A DNA stretch of 64,000 nt, taken from Novosphingobium sp. SCN 66-18. GTDB taxonomy: Bacteria; Pseudomonadota; Alphaproteobacteria; Sphingomonadales; Sphingomonadaceae. Both the position numbers and the translations under genes were made by a program. Shown here one piece after another: positions 37,214 through 45,751 of this stretch (position 1 is the first letter of the stretch; each line of letters opens with the position of its first letter). A model generated the notes under the pieces. It was not told the origin of the DNA. It made no database searches and saw only the letters and a program-made list of their open reading frames with translations. The stretch spans positions 1 to 64,000 of the forward strand of contig MEGD01000014.1 of the NCBI GenBank assembly GCA_001725355.1, given 5' to 3'.

Positions 37214-38299
37214 ATGGCTGACCTGTTCGAAAACCCGCTGGGCCTCGACGGTTTCGAGTTCATCGAATTTTCCGCGCCCGAAAAGGGTGTGCTGGAACCC
37301 GTGTTCGCCGCGATGGGCTTCATCCGCGTCGCGCGGCACCGGTCCAAGGACGTGCAACTGTGGCGGCAGGGCGACATCAACCTGATCGCCAACTACGAAC
37401 CGCGCAGCCCCGCCGCCTACTTCGCCGCCGAACACGGCCCTTCGGCCTGCGGCATGGGCTGGCGCGTGCGCGACGCGGCGAAAGCCTATGCCGAGGCGCT
37501 CGAACGCGGCGCGGAACCGGTCGAGGTGCGCACCGGCCCGATGGAACTGCGCCTGCCGGCGTTCCGCGGCATCGGTGGCTCGATCGTCTACCTGATCGAC
37601 CGCTATGGCGATGCCCTGTCGATCTACGACATCGACTTCGTGTACGAGGAGGGCGTGGATCGCCATCCGGCCGGCGCGGGCCTGAAGCTGATCGATCACC
37701 TGACGCACAACGTCTATGGCGGGCGCATGGCGCACTGGGCGGCGTTCTACGAGCGCATCGCCGGTTTCCGCGAGATCCGCTATTTCGACATCAAGGGCGA
37801 ATACACCGGCCTCACCAGCAAGGCGATGACCGCGCCCGACGGCAAGATCCGCATCCCGCTGAACGAGGAAGGGAAGGCCGGCGGCGGCCAGATCGAGGAG
37901 TTCCTGCGCGCCTACAACGGCGAGGGCATCCAGCACATCGCGTTTGCCTGCGACGACCTGCTGGCGGCGTGGGACCGGCTCAAGGCCAGCGGCACCCCGT
38001 TCATGACCGCCCCGCCCGAAACGTATTACGAGATGCTGGCCGAGCGCCTGCCCGGCCATGGCGAGCCAGTCGATCAACTGCAGGCGCGCGGCATCCTGCT
38101 CGATGGCTCGACCGAGGCCGGCGATCCGCGCCTCCTGCTGCAGATCTTCTCGGAAACGATGATCGGCCCGGTGTTCTTCGAATTCATCCAGCGCAAGCGT
38201 GACGAAGGCTTCGGCGAGGGCAATTTCACCGCGCTGTTCGAATCGATGGAACGCGACCAGATGCGCCGCGGCGCGTTGCAGGCGGAGCCGGCGCAATGA
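37214..38299 (+). CDS. hppD: 4-hydroxyphenylpyruvate dioxygenase
   Basis: HPPD converts 4-hydroxyphenylpyruvate to homogentisate, the second step of tyrosine breakdown. The 361 residues hold all iron ligands: the first His of [10 protein letters not shown], the His of [10 protein letters not shown] and the Glu of FFEFIQRK. The conserved stretch [17 protein letters not shown] is also present. GGGGAGA lies four bases before the ATG. The gene heads an operon in which every junction is an ATGA overlap (VOC protein, fahA, maiA). Confidence 0.97.
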   Translation: MADLFENPLGLDGFEFIEFSAPEKGVLEPVFAAMGFIRVARHRSKDVQLWRQGDINLIANYEPRSPAAYFAAEHGPSACGMGWRVRDAAKAYAEALERGAEPVEVRTGPMELRLPAFRGIGGSIVYLIDRYGDALSIYDIDFVYEEGVDRHPAGAGLKLIDHLTHNVYGGRMAHWAAFYERIAGFREIRYFDIKGEYTGLTSKAMTAPDGKIRIPLNEEGKAGGGQIEEFLRAYNGEGIQHIAFACDDLLAAWDRLKASGTPFMTAPPETYYEMLAERLPGHGEPVDQLQARGILLDGSTEAGDPRLLLQIFSETMIGPVFFEFIQRKRDEGFGEGNFTALFESMERDQMRRGALQAEPAQ

Positions 38300-38841
38300 C
38301 CGCGCCGCGCCTCAGCCGCATCCACCACGTCGCCTACCGCTGCAACGATGCCAAAGCGACCGTGGAATGGTACGAGCGCGTGCTCGGCATGACCTTCACC
38401 ACCGCTTTCGCGGAAGACCATGTGCCATCGACCGGGGCCTACGATCCCTACATGCACGTATTCCTCGATTGCGGTGGCGGCAACGTGGTGGCCTTCTTCG
38501 AACTGCCCGAACAGCCGGCGATGGGCCGCGATCCCAACACGCCGGCGTGGGTGCAGCACCTGGCCTTCGAGGTGGAGGACGAAGCCGCGCTGCTAGCGGC
38601 CAAGGCGCATATCGAGGCGCAGGGCATCGACGTGCTGGGGCCGACCTGGCACGGTATCTTCAAGTCGATCTATTTCTTCGATCCCAACGGGCACCGGCTG
38701 GAACTGGCGTGCAACATCGGCACGCCCGAACAGTATGCCGAACTGAAGACGCTCGCCCCGGTCATGCTCGACGAATGGAGCCAGACCAAGCGCGCCCCGC
38801 GCCAGGCCGCCTGGCTGCATCAGGAGCCGGACAACGCATGA
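38296..38841 (+). CDS. VOC superfamily (glyoxalase-like) protein of the tyrosine operon
   Basis: This 181-residue protein has a single pair of VOC beta-alpha-beta modules: [20 protein letters not shown] with a metal-ligand His, [14 protein letters not shown], and [16 protein letters not shown] with the C-terminal Glu. It is shorter than HPPD and not a homogentisate dioxygenase. It is fused into the operon by ATGA overlaps at both ends, so it should act in the same pathway. Its reaction is unknown. Since hmgA is absent here, a link to that step can be raised but not claimed. Confidence 0.85.
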   Translation: MTAPRLSRIHHVAYRCNDAKATVEWYERVLGMTFTTAFAEDHVPSTGAYDPYMHVFLDCGGGNVVAFFELPEQPAMGRDPNTPAWVQHLAFEVEDEAALLAAKAHIEAQGIDVLGPTWHGIFKSIYFFDPNGHRLELACNIGTPEQYAELKTLAPVMLDEWSQTKRAPRQAAWLHQEPDNA

Positions 38842-40130
38842 GCATCGACCACACGCACACCCCCCGGGCATCGAGCTGGGTGCCGGGGGCGGACGACCAT
38901 GCCGAATTTCCGGTCCAGAACCTGCCGCTGGGCATCTTTTCGACCGATGATGGTCCCGCCCGCCCGGGAACGGCAATCGGCGATTTCGTGCTCGACCTCG
39001 CCGCCATGGCCGAACAGGGCCTGCTGCCGCCGGCCGTGATCCCCGCGCTGGGCGGAGCCACGCTCAACGCGCTGTTCGCCCTGCCCGCCGCCGACCGGCT
39101 GGCGCTGCGCCACGCGCTGTTCGCCTGCCTGACCTCCGACCGGTTCCGCGTGCGGCTGGAACCGCTGCTGCACCGCGCGAAAGAGTGCGCGTTGCACCTG
39201 CCGTTCCACATTGGTGACTATACCGATTTCTACGTCGGCATTCATCACGCCACCAACATCGGCAAGCTGTTCCGGCCCGACAATCCGCTGCTGCCCAACT
39301 ATCGCCACGTGCCGATCGGCTATCACGGCCGCGCCTCGTCCGTGCGGGTCTCGGGCACCCCACTGCTGCGCCCCAAGGGCCAGCTCAAGGCGCCCGATGC
39401 CGAAGCGCCGGTGTTCGCGCCATCGCGGCGGCTCGACTACGAACTGGAGCTGGGCGTGTGGATCGCCGGCGACAACGCGCTGGGCGAACCGGTTGCCGTC
39501 GCCGACGCGTGGAGCCGGATCGGCGGGCTGACCCTGCTCAACGACTGGTCGGCGCGCGATATCCAGGCGTGGGAGTACCAGCCGCTCGGACCGTTCCTCG
39601 CCAAGAACTTCCTCACCACGGTATCCCCGTGGGTGGTGACGGCCGAGGCGCTGGCCCCGTTCCGCGTGGCCCAGCCACCCCGGCCGGAAGGTGATCCGCA
39701 GCCGCTGCCCTACCTTGTCGATGCCGCGGACGCCGAAGCCGGCGCGCTCGCGCTGGACCTCGAAGTCACGCTCGCCAGCGCGGCGATGCGCGATGCCGGC
39801 CTGTCGCCGCTCCGCCTGAGCAACGGCCCGGCGACGAACATGTACTGGACCGTGGCGCAGATGGTGGCGCACCATACCTCCAACGGCTGCGATCTCCATG
39901 CCGGCGACCTGCTGGGCACCGGCACGATTTCCGGCCCGGCGCGCGATAGCTTCGGCAGCCTGATGGAGCTTTCGGGCGGCGGGCGCGAACCGGTCACGCT
40001 GCCGGGCGGCGAAACGCGCTGCTTCCTCGAGGACGGCGACCAGCTCACCCTGTCCGCGCGGGCGGTGCGCGACGGGTTCCGCACGATCGGCTTCGGTCCC
40101 TGCACCGGCACCGTCCAGCCGGCGCGATGA
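38838..40130 (+). CDS. fahA: Fumarylacetoacetase
   Basis: FahA hydrolyses fumarylacetoacetate to fumarate and acetoacetate, the last step of tyrosine catabolism. From [20 protein letters not shown] it is 430 residues, the usual length. Motifs include the catalytic His region IGDYTDFYVGIHHATNIG, PIGYHGRASSVRVSGT, the metal-binding Glu residues in YELELGVWI, and LNDWSARDIQAWEY. The frame is open upstream to 38199, but only through hppD and the VOC gene. The start overlaps the VOC stop (ATGA). Confidence 0.97.
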   Translation: MSIDHTHTPRASSWVPGADDHAEFPVQNLPLGIFSTDDGPARPGTAIGDFVLDLAAMAEQGLLPPAVIPALGGATLNALFALPAADRLALRHALFACLTSDRFRVRLEPLLHRAKECALHLPFHIGDYTDFYVGIHHATNIGKLFRPDNPLLPNYRHVPIGYHGRASSVRVSGTPLLRPKGQLKAPDAEAPVFAPSRRLDYELELGVWIAGDNALGEPVAVADAWSRIGGLTLLNDWSARDIQAWEYQPLGPFLAKNFLTTVSPWVVTAEALAPFRVAQPPRPEGDPQPLPYLVDAADAEAGALALDLEVTLASAAMRDAGLSPLRLSNGPATNMYWTVAQMVAHHTSNGCDLHAGDLLGTGTISGPARDSFGSLMELSGGGREPVTLPGGETRCFLEDGDQLTLSARAVRDGFRTIGFGPCTGTVQPAR

Positions 40131-40783
40131 CGCTGCAACTCCACGGTTATTGGCGCTCCACCGCCAGCTACCGCGTGCGGATCGCGCTGGCGCTGAAAGG
40201 CGTGGGCCACGAACAGGTGACGCACGACCTGCGCACCGGCGCCCAACGCGCGCCCGCGTTCCTCGCGCTCAACCCGCAAGGGCTGGTGCCCGCGCTGGAG
40301 CTCGACGGCGAAAGGGAGGACGAAGCCGCCGTCCTCATCCAGTCACCCGCGATTCTCGAATGGCTGGACGAAGCCTATCCGCACACGCCGCTGCTGCCGC
40401 GCGATGCCCTGGGCCGCGCCACGGTGCGGGCGATGGCAGGGCTGGTCTGCTGCGACATCCATCCGCTGAACAACCTGCGCGTGCTGCAAGCGCTGCGGCA
40501 GGACTTTCAGGCAAGCGAGGCGCAAGTCTCGGCGTGGATCGCGCGCTGGATCGGCACGGGCTTCGACGCGCTGGAGGCTCTGATCGCGCGCCACGGCGGC
40601 GATTTCGCCTTTGGCGATGCCGCGACCATGGCCGATTGCTGCCTGATCCCGCAGGTCTATTCCGCCCAACGGTTTGGCATCGACCTTGCGCCGTGGCCGG
40701 CCATCGCCCGGATTGCCGCGCGTTGCGAGGCGCTGGAGCCTTTCCGACGCGCCCACCCTGCGCAGCAACCCGACGCGGATTGA
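40127..40783 (+). CDS. maiA: Maleylacetoacetate isomerase (zeta-class glutathione transferase)
   Basis: MaiA isomerises maleylacetoacetate to fumarylacetoacetate with glutathione, just before FahA. The 218 residues start LQLHGYWRSTASYRVRIALA, including the zeta-class SSxSxRVR-like active site (STASYRVR). NPQGLVPAL and QSPAILEWLDEAYP bind glutathione in the thioredoxin domain. Its ATG overlaps the fahA stop. It closes the operon. Confidence 0.96.
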   Translation: MTLQLHGYWRSTASYRVRIALALKGVGHEQVTHDLRTGAQRAPAFLALNPQGLVPALELDGEREDEAAVLIQSPAILEWLDEAYPHTPLLPRDALGRATVRAMAGLVCCDIHPLNNLRVLQALRQDFQASEAQVSAWIARWIGTGFDALEALIARHGGDFAFGDAATMADCCLIPQVYSAQRFGIDLAPWPAIARIAARCEALEPFRRAHPAQQPDAD

Positions 40784-40792
40784 GCAAGTTTG

Positions 40793-40834
40793 ATAGATAA
40801 GTTCTATTGAATCTCCAATTTCAATCAGTTGGAG
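40793..40834. promoter_or_regulatory. AT-rich control region of the sulfite exporter operon
   Basis: ATAGA-TAAGT-TCTAT (40793-40807) is an inverted repeat with the T-N11-A form typical of LysR sites. A second one, CTCCAA with TTGGAG, spans 40813-40834. The octamer TTCTATTG at 40802-40809 recurs as its complement CAATAGAA at 44503-44510, beside the LysR gene of the same cluster. The segment is much more AT-rich than its neighbours. Confidence 0.5.
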
Positions 40835-40864
40835 TTGTTCGAGAGAAAAGCCCATCTTCGGTGC

Positions 40865-41908
40865 ATGACAACTTTTCTTTCCGCCCGCACTCACGCGCCC
40901 GGCCTTCTGGTCTGCGGAGCGGTGGCGCTGGGCGCGCTCGCTCTGGAGCGGCTTGAAGTCCGCCTTGCCGGCCATGCCTGGGTGGAAGCGCTGGTCCTTG
41001 CGATTCTGGCCGGCACCGCCGTCCGCACGCTGTGGACGCCGCCCGCGCGGTTCGAATGCGGCATCCAGTGGGCCGCCAAGGGCCTGCTCGAATGCGCGGT
41101 GGCGCTGATGGGCGTGACGATCAGTTTCGCCACGATCGCCGCCGCCGGGCTGCCGCTGCTCGCCGGGATCGTCGCCATCGTGTTTGGCGCGATCGCCGCC
41201 AGCTTCCTGCTCGGCCGCGCGTTCGGACTGCCGCCCAAGATGGCCGTGCTTGTCGCTTGCGGCAACGCGATCTGCGGCAATTCCGCCATCGCCGCCGTCG
41301 CCCCGGTGATCGATGCCGAAAGCGACGACGTGGCCACGGCGATCGCCTTCACCGCCGTTCTGGGGGTGGCCGTGGTGATCGCGCTGCCGATCGTGGCGCA
41401 CGCGCTGCACCTGAGCGCCGCCGCCGGGGGAACGCTGGCCGGCCTGACCGTCTATGCCGTGCCGCAGGTGCTGGCCGCCGCCGGCCCGCTCGGCCCCTCC
41501 GCCGTGCAGACCGGCACGCTGGTCAAGCTGGTGCGCGTGCTGATGCTGGGCCCGGTGGTCGCCTGCCTGTCGGTGCTGATGGCGCATCAGGCGGAGGAAG
41601 CCGAAACCGCCGCGATCCGGGCGCCGGGGCTCCGCCATGGCCTGCTGCATTTCCTGCCGCCGTTCATCCTCGTGTTCCTGGCGCTGGCGACGCTCCGTTC
41701 GCTGGGCCTCGTCCCCATGGCGATGATCGCGCCCGCGCACGAGGCCAGCGTGTTCCTTACGATCCTCGCCATGGCGGCGCTGGGCCTTGGCGTCGACCTG
41801 CGCAGCGTTACCGCCGCCGGCCCGCGCGTGGTAACGGTAGTCACGCTGTCGCTGCTGCTGCTCGGCCTGGCCGCGCTGGCGGTGCTGCGCCTGACCGGTC
41901 TGGCCTGA
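40865..41908 (+). CDS. YeiH/UPF0324 family putative sulfate or sulfite exporter
   Basis: This 347-residue membrane protein has about ten TM helices and UPF0324 signatures: GIQWAAKGLLECAVALMGV, LVACGNAICGNSAIAAVAP and KLVRVLMLGPVV. Family members are linked to export of sulfur oxyanions. Downstream lie a molybdenum sulfite oxidase and its cytochrome, so removing sulfite by export and by oxidation appears combined here. The ATG at 40865 is preferred over the in-frame TTG at 40829, which would fall within the predicted operator. Neither has a strong ribosome binding site. Confidence 0.85.
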   Translation: MTTFLSARTHAPGLLVCGAVALGALALERLEVRLAGHAWVEALVLAILAGTAVRTLWTPPARFECGIQWAAKGLLECAVALMGVTISFATIAAAGLPLLAGIVAIVFGAIAASFLLGRAFGLPPKMAVLVACGNAICGNSAIAAVAPVIDAESDDVATAIAFTAVLGVAVVIALPIVAHALHLSAAAGGTLAGLTVYAVPQVLAAAGPLGPSAVQTGTLVKLVRVLMLGPVVACLSVLMAHQAEEAETAAIRAPGLRHGLLHFLPPFILVFLALATLRSLGLVPMAMIAPAHEASVFLTILAMAALGLGVDLRSVTAAGPRVVTVVTLSLLLLGLAALAVLRLTGLA

Positions 41909-41947
41909 ATCAGAAGACCTGTACGGGGGCCTGAAGGAGAAGAAACG

Positions 41948-43192
41948 ATGGACCAGTTCGATTCGCTGCTGGCAACGCGACTCGGTCGGCGACGGCTGCT
42001 GCAAGGCGGTGCGGCGCTCGGCGCGGGCGCGCTGGCCGCCCCGGCGTTCGCGGCCGACGGCACGGTCGACCTCCACCTGCCGGGCGGCCCGTCCACGCGG
42101 CCGATGACCACGGCGTTTCCCGGCAAGGGGCCGATGATCCTGCAGCGGATGCGGCCGCCGCTGCTCGAAACCCCGCTCTCGGTATTCGATGGCGATGTCT
42201 TCACCCCCAACGACCGGTTCTTCGTGCGCTGGCACTGGGCGGACATTCCAACGACGGTGGACGTCAACGCCTTCCGCCTTGCCGTGCGCGGCGAAGTGGC
42301 AAAGCCGCTTTCGCTGACGCTGGAGGACATCCTGCGCCTGCCGCGCTTCGAGATCGCCGCGATCAATCAGTGTTCGGGCAATTCGCGCGGGCTGTTCCAG
42401 CCGCGCGTGCCCGGCGCGCAATGGGCGCACGGGGCCATGGGCAACGCGCTGTGGACCGGGGTCCGCCTGCGCGACGTGCTCGATCTTGCGGGCGTGCGCC
42501 CTGGCGCGGTGGCGGTGCGCTTCGGCGCCATGGACCAGCCGCTGGTGCCCGAAGCCCCGGATTTCTCCAAATCGCTCGACCTCGACCACGCGCGCGATGG
42601 CGAAGTGATGATCGCCTTCGCCATGAACGGGGAGCAGTTGCCGCTGCTCAACGGCTTCCCGCTGCGGCTGGTGGTGCCGGGCTGGTATTCGACCTACTGG
42701 GTCAAGATGCTCAACGACATCGAGGTGCTGGCCACGCCCGATACCGGGTACTGGATGGCCAAGGCCTACAAGATTCCCGCCACGCCCGGCGCCAATGTCG
42801 CCCCCGGCAGTTCCGGCTTCCCGACCACGCCGATCAACCGCATGGTCGCGCGCAGCTGGATCACCAGCCTGGCCGAAGGGCAGAGAGTGCCCTGGTCGCC
42901 GACGATCGCGGTCGGCGGCATCGCCACGGGCGGCGATTGCGGCGTCGCGCGCGTGGATGTTTCGGCCGATGGCGGCAGAACCTGGCTGCCCGCCACGCTG
43001 GGGCCGGACAAGGGCAAGTACGGCTTCCGCCGCTGGGATGCGCGGGTGCCGGTCAGCGCGCCGGGCATGGTCGCGCTCAAGGCCCGTTGCACCAGCGATA
43101 AGGGCGAAACGCAACCGCTGCAGCCGATCTGGAACCCCAGCGGCTTCATGCGCGCCAATGTCGAAACGACCACGATCATGGTGACCGCATGA
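41948..43192 (+). CDS. Molybdopterin-dependent sulfite dehydrogenase, catalytic subunit (SorA/SoxC-like)
   Basis: A 414-residue periplasmic sulfite-oxidising enzyme. A twin-arginine signal (GRRRLLQGGAALGAGA, Arg residues 14-16) explains export of the folded molybdoenzyme. The molybdenum-binding cysteine is Cys142 in AINQCSGNSRGLF. NDIEVLATPDTGYWM and the C-terminal dimerisation domain (RVDVSADGGRTWLPATLG) follow. AAGGAGAAG lies four to eight bases before the ATG. The stop overlaps the start of the cytochrome gene, as in sorAB operons, so electrons should go to that cytochrome. SoxC is the alternative label, but no sox genes are nearby. Confidence 0.9.
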   Translation: MDQFDSLLATRLGRRRLLQGGAALGAGALAAPAFAADGTVDLHLPGGPSTRPMTTAFPGKGPMILQRMRPPLLETPLSVFDGDVFTPNDRFFVRWHWADIPTTVDVNAFRLAVRGEVAKPLSLTLEDILRLPRFEIAAINQCSGNSRGLFQPRVPGAQWAHGAMGNALWTGVRLRDVLDLAGVRPGAVAVRFGAMDQPLVPEAPDFSKSLDLDHARDGEVMIAFAMNGEQLPLLNGFPLRLVVPGWYSTYWVKMLNDIEVLATPDTGYWMAKAYKIPATPGANVAPGSSGFPTTPINRMVARSWITSLAEGQRVPWSPTIAVGGIATGGDCGVARVDVSADGGRTWLPATLGPDKGKYGFRRWDARVPVSAPGMVALKARCTSDKGETQPLQPIWNPSGFMRANVETTTIMVTA

Positions 43193-43602
43193 TGCGCCGC
43201 CTGCCCGCGTTCGCGCTTCTCGCCGCGCTCGCCTCCGCCACGCTCGCCGTGTCCGCCGCCGGCGCGCGCAAGCCGGAACCGGCGACGGAACCAACCCCTG
43301 CGCGCGTCACCGCCAACGGCTTCACGCTGACCTCCAGCACCATCGAACTGCCGGTGGAGGAACCGTTCTTTCCGGACAGCCCGGATGGCGGGCCGAAAGC
43401 GGACACGATCAACGCCGATTGCACCGCCTGCCATTCGGCCAGCATGACGCTGACCCAACCCGCGCTCTCGCCCGAAACCTGGGCCGGCATTGTCCACAAG
43501 ATGCGCGACGTCTATCACGCGCCGGTGCCGGAGGAGGACGTGCCCGCGATCCTCGCCTATCTGACGCACCTTTCCCCAAAAGCGGCACCCGTCACGGAAT
43601 GA
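43189..43602 (+). CDS. Cytochrome c subunit of the sulfite dehydrogenase (SorB-like)
   Basis: This 137-residue periplasmic monohaem cytochrome c is the probable electron acceptor of the upstream molybdoenzyme. The signal peptide is cleaved near residue 25 (LAVSAAGA). The haem motif CTACH is at 78-82. A methionine in IVHKMRDVYHAPVPEED is the probable axial ligand, and VPAILAYLTHL is the usual C-terminal helix. The ATG overlaps the upstream stop (ATGATG). Confidence 0.9.
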   Translation: MMRRLPAFALLAALASATLAVSAAGARKPEPATEPTPARVTANGFTLTSSTIELPVEEPFFPDSPDGGPKADTINADCTACHSASMTLTQPALSPETWAGIVHKMRDVYHAPVPEEDVPAILAYLTHLSPKAAPVTE

Positions 43603-43605
43603 CGG

Positions 43606-44484
43606 TCAGGGAATGACTCGGCCCAGCCGGTCTTCCAGCAGGTCGATCATGCCCTTGACCTTGGGCACGAGCTGGCGGCGTTGAGGGTAGACCGCCCAGA
43701 CGGGCTCGGGCGCGTCGCGGAAGCGGTCGAGCAGCGTGACCAGCCGCCCGGCGGCGATATGATCGCGCAGGTAGAACGCGGGCAGCTGGCACACGCCCAT
43801 GCCCGCCACCGCTGCCTGCACCACCGCCGCGCCACTGTTGCAATGCAGCCGGCCGGTGGGCACGAACGTCAGCCGGCGGCCGTTTTCCACGAAATGCCAG
43901 GTGGTGTTGGTGCCGATCAGGCAATCGTGCGCTTCGAGATCCTGCCAGCGCGCCGGCGCGCCCTTGCGCGCGACATAGGCCGGCGCGGCGCAGAGGTCGG
44001 ACGAGCGGCTGGCGATCTGCCGCGCCGCCAGCCGGTTATCCGCCGGATGGCCGGTGCGGATGCCGATGTCGAAGCCTTCCGCGATCAGATCGACCACGCG
44101 GTTGGTCAGTTCCACGGTCGCGGTGATGCCGGGATGGCGCTCCAGAAACTCGGTGACCACCGGCGCGACGAAGCGTTCGCCCATCGAGATCGAGCAGGTG
44201 ATGCGGATTTCGCCCTGCATCTCGCCTTGCCGGGTCAGGTATTGCAGCGCCTCGTCCCGCTCCTCGACCAGCCGGCGGCCCTGCTCCACGAACGCGCGGC
44301 CCACCGGCGTCAGCGTGACGGTGCGCGTGGTGCGATCGAACAGGCGCGCGCCGACTTTCGCCTCCAGCCGCGCCACCGCCCGGCTGACGTGCGAGGTGGA
44401 CGCGCCCAGGCGCTTGGCCGCCGCCACGAAGCTGCCGGAATCGGCGATCGCGACGATCTCTTCGAAGCCGTCCCACTTGGACAA
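43606..44484 (-). CDS. LysR family transcriptional regulator
   Basis: A LysR regulator of about 292 residues with the N-terminal winged helix (FEEIVAIADSGSFVAAAKRLG, STSHVSRAVARLEAKVGARL) and a periplasmic-binding-like effector domain. Two TTG starts exist; I use the one at 44484 (SKWDGFEEIV), since homologues begin there, while 44505 adds seven residues. It is convergent with the sulfite genes and divergent from the formaldehyde dehydrogenase gene. An octamer shared with the yeiH promoter suggests it controls the sulfite operon. The adhC gene is the other candidate. Confidence 0.87.
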   Translation of the reverse strand: MSKWDGFEEIVAIADSGSFVAAAKRLGASTSHVSRAVARLEAKVGARLFDRTTRTVTLTPVGRAFVEQGRRLVEERDEALQYLTRQGEMQGEIRITCSISMGERFVAPVVTEFLERHPGITATVELTNRVVDLIAEGFDIGIRTGHPADNRLAARQIASRSSDLCAAPAYVARKGAPARWQDLEAHDCLIGTNTTWHFVENGRRLTFVPTGRLHCNSGAAVVQAAVAGMGVCQLPAFYLRDHIAAGRLVTLLDRFRDAPEPVWAVYPQRRQLVPKVKGMIDLLEDRLGRVIP

Positions 44485-44486
44485 TC

Positions 44487-44510
44487 GATTATCCCATGAT
44501 AGCAATAGAA
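44487..44510. promoter_or_regulatory. Candidate LysR operator
   Basis: TTATC-CCAT-GATAG forms an imperfect dyad next to CAATAGAA (44503-44510), the octamer also found inverted at 40802-40809. It lies in the interval between the divergent lysR and adhC genes and covers the alternative lysR start. Confidence 0.4.
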
Positions 44511-44587
44511 TAAACCAGAACCACGTATTTATCGCACGGCTGGTCCAATGTTAAGGGCGGCCGTCTCAATTCCTGGAGGATGCCCTC

Positions 44588-45700
44588 ATGAAGACCCGCG
44601 CCGCCGTTGCCTTTGCGCCCAAGCAGCCGCTCGAGATCGTGGAACTGGACCTCGAAGGCCCCAAGGCGGGCGAGGTTCTGGTGGAGATCATGGCGACGGG
44701 CGTGTGCCACACCGACGCCTACACGCTCGACGGGTTCGACAGCGAAGGCATCTTCCCCAGCGTGCTGGGTCACGAAGGCGCCGGCATCGTGCGCGAGGTC
44801 GGCCCCGGCGTGACCAGCGTGAAGCCGGGCGATCACGTGATCCCGCTCTACACCCCCGAATGCCGCCAGTGTAAGTCGTGCCTTTCGGGCAAGACCAACC
44901 TGTGCACCGCGATCCGCGCCACGCAGGGCCAGGGGCTGATGCCCGACGGCACCAGCCGCTTTTCCTACAAGGGCCAGACCGTGTTCCACTACATGGGCTG
45001 CAGCACCTTCTCGAACTTCACCGTCCTGCCCGAAATCGCGGTGGCCAAGATCCGCGAGGACGCGCCGTTCCAGACCTCGTGCTACATCGGCTGCGGCGTG
45101 ACCACGGGCGTGGGCGCGGTGATCAACACCGCCAAGGTGCAGGTGGGTGACAACGTGGTGGTGTTCGGCCTCGGCGGCATCGGCCTCAACGTGATCCAGG
45201 GCGCGCGGCTGGCCGGCGCGGGCAAGATCGTGGGCGTGGACATCAACCCCGATCGCGAGGAATGGGGCCGCAAGTTCGGCATGACCGACTTCCTCAACAG
45301 CAAGGGCCTGAGCCGCGAGGAAACGGTGGCCAAGGTGGTCGAACTAACCGACGGCGGCGCGGACTATACCTTCGACGCCACCGGCAATACCGAGGTCATG
45401 CGCACCGCGCTGGAAGCGTGCCATCGCGGCTGGGGCACCAGCATCATCATCGGCGTGGCCGAGGCGGGGAAGGAAATCTCCACCCGCCCGTTCCAGCTGG
45501 TGACGGGCCGCAACTGGCGCGGCACCGCGTTCGGCGGGGCCAAGGGCCGTACCGACGTGCCCAAGATCGTCGACATGTACATGACCGGCAAGATCGAGAT
45601 CGACCCGATGATCACGCACGTCATGGGCCTGGAAGAGATCAACACCGCGTTCGACCTGATGCACGCGGGCAAGTCGATCCGCTCGGTCGTGGTGTTCTGA
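44588..45700 (+). CDS. frmA: S-(hydroxymethyl)glutathione dehydrogenase / class III alcohol dehydrogenase
   Basis: This zinc enzyme oxidises the formaldehyde-glutathione adduct with NAD and can also act as GSNO reductase. The 370 residues show the catalytic zinc ligands in [13 protein letters not shown] and GHEGAGIV, the four structural zinc cysteines in [15 protein letters not shown], and the NAD motif [24 protein letters not shown] stands eight bases before the ATG. It appears as a single gene; no S-formylglutathione hydrolase is beside it. A palindromic hairpin follows. Confidence 0.97.
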   Translation: MKTRAAVAFAPKQPLEIVELDLEGPKAGEVLVEIMATGVCHTDAYTLDGFDSEGIFPSVLGHEGAGIVREVGPGVTSVKPGDHVIPLYTPECRQCKSCLSGKTNLCTAIRATQGQGLMPDGTSRFSYKGQTVFHYMGCSTFSNFTVLPEIAVAKIREDAPFQTSCYIGCGVTTGVGAVINTAKVQVGDNVVVFGLGGIGLNVIQGARLAGAGKIVGVDINPDREEWGRKFGMTDFLNSKGLSREETVAKVVELTDGGADYTFDATGNTEVMRTALEACHRGWGTSIIIGVAEAGKEISTRPFQLVTGRNWRGTAFGGAKGRTDVPKIVDMYMTGKIEIDPMITHVMGLEEINTAFDLMHAGKSIRSVVVF

Positions 45701-45711
45701 GGCAGGCTACC

Positions 45712-45739
45712 GCGCCTCTCCCGCCGGCGGGAGAGGCGC
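45712..45739. terminator. 28-bp perfect palindrome between convergent genes
   Basis: Fourteen-base arms of the form GCGCCTCTCCCGCC meet without a loop at 45725/45726. It lies between the ends of frmA and the enoyl-CoA hydratase gene, so it probably acts on both transcripts. No T run follows on either strand, so it may be a stability hairpin rather than an intrinsic terminator. Confidence 0.6.
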
Positions 45740-45751
45740 CCGGCCCTTGCG

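Noticed and set aside
38296..38841. VOC gene as homogentisate 1,2-dioxygenase
   Set aside because: HmgA is a cupin-like protein of over 400 residues. This one is 181 residues of glyoxalase fold.
40343..43294. A 983-codon minus-strand open frame under yeiH and sorA
   Set aside because: Antisense shadow with Arg/His/Gln-rich sequence and no recognised domain.
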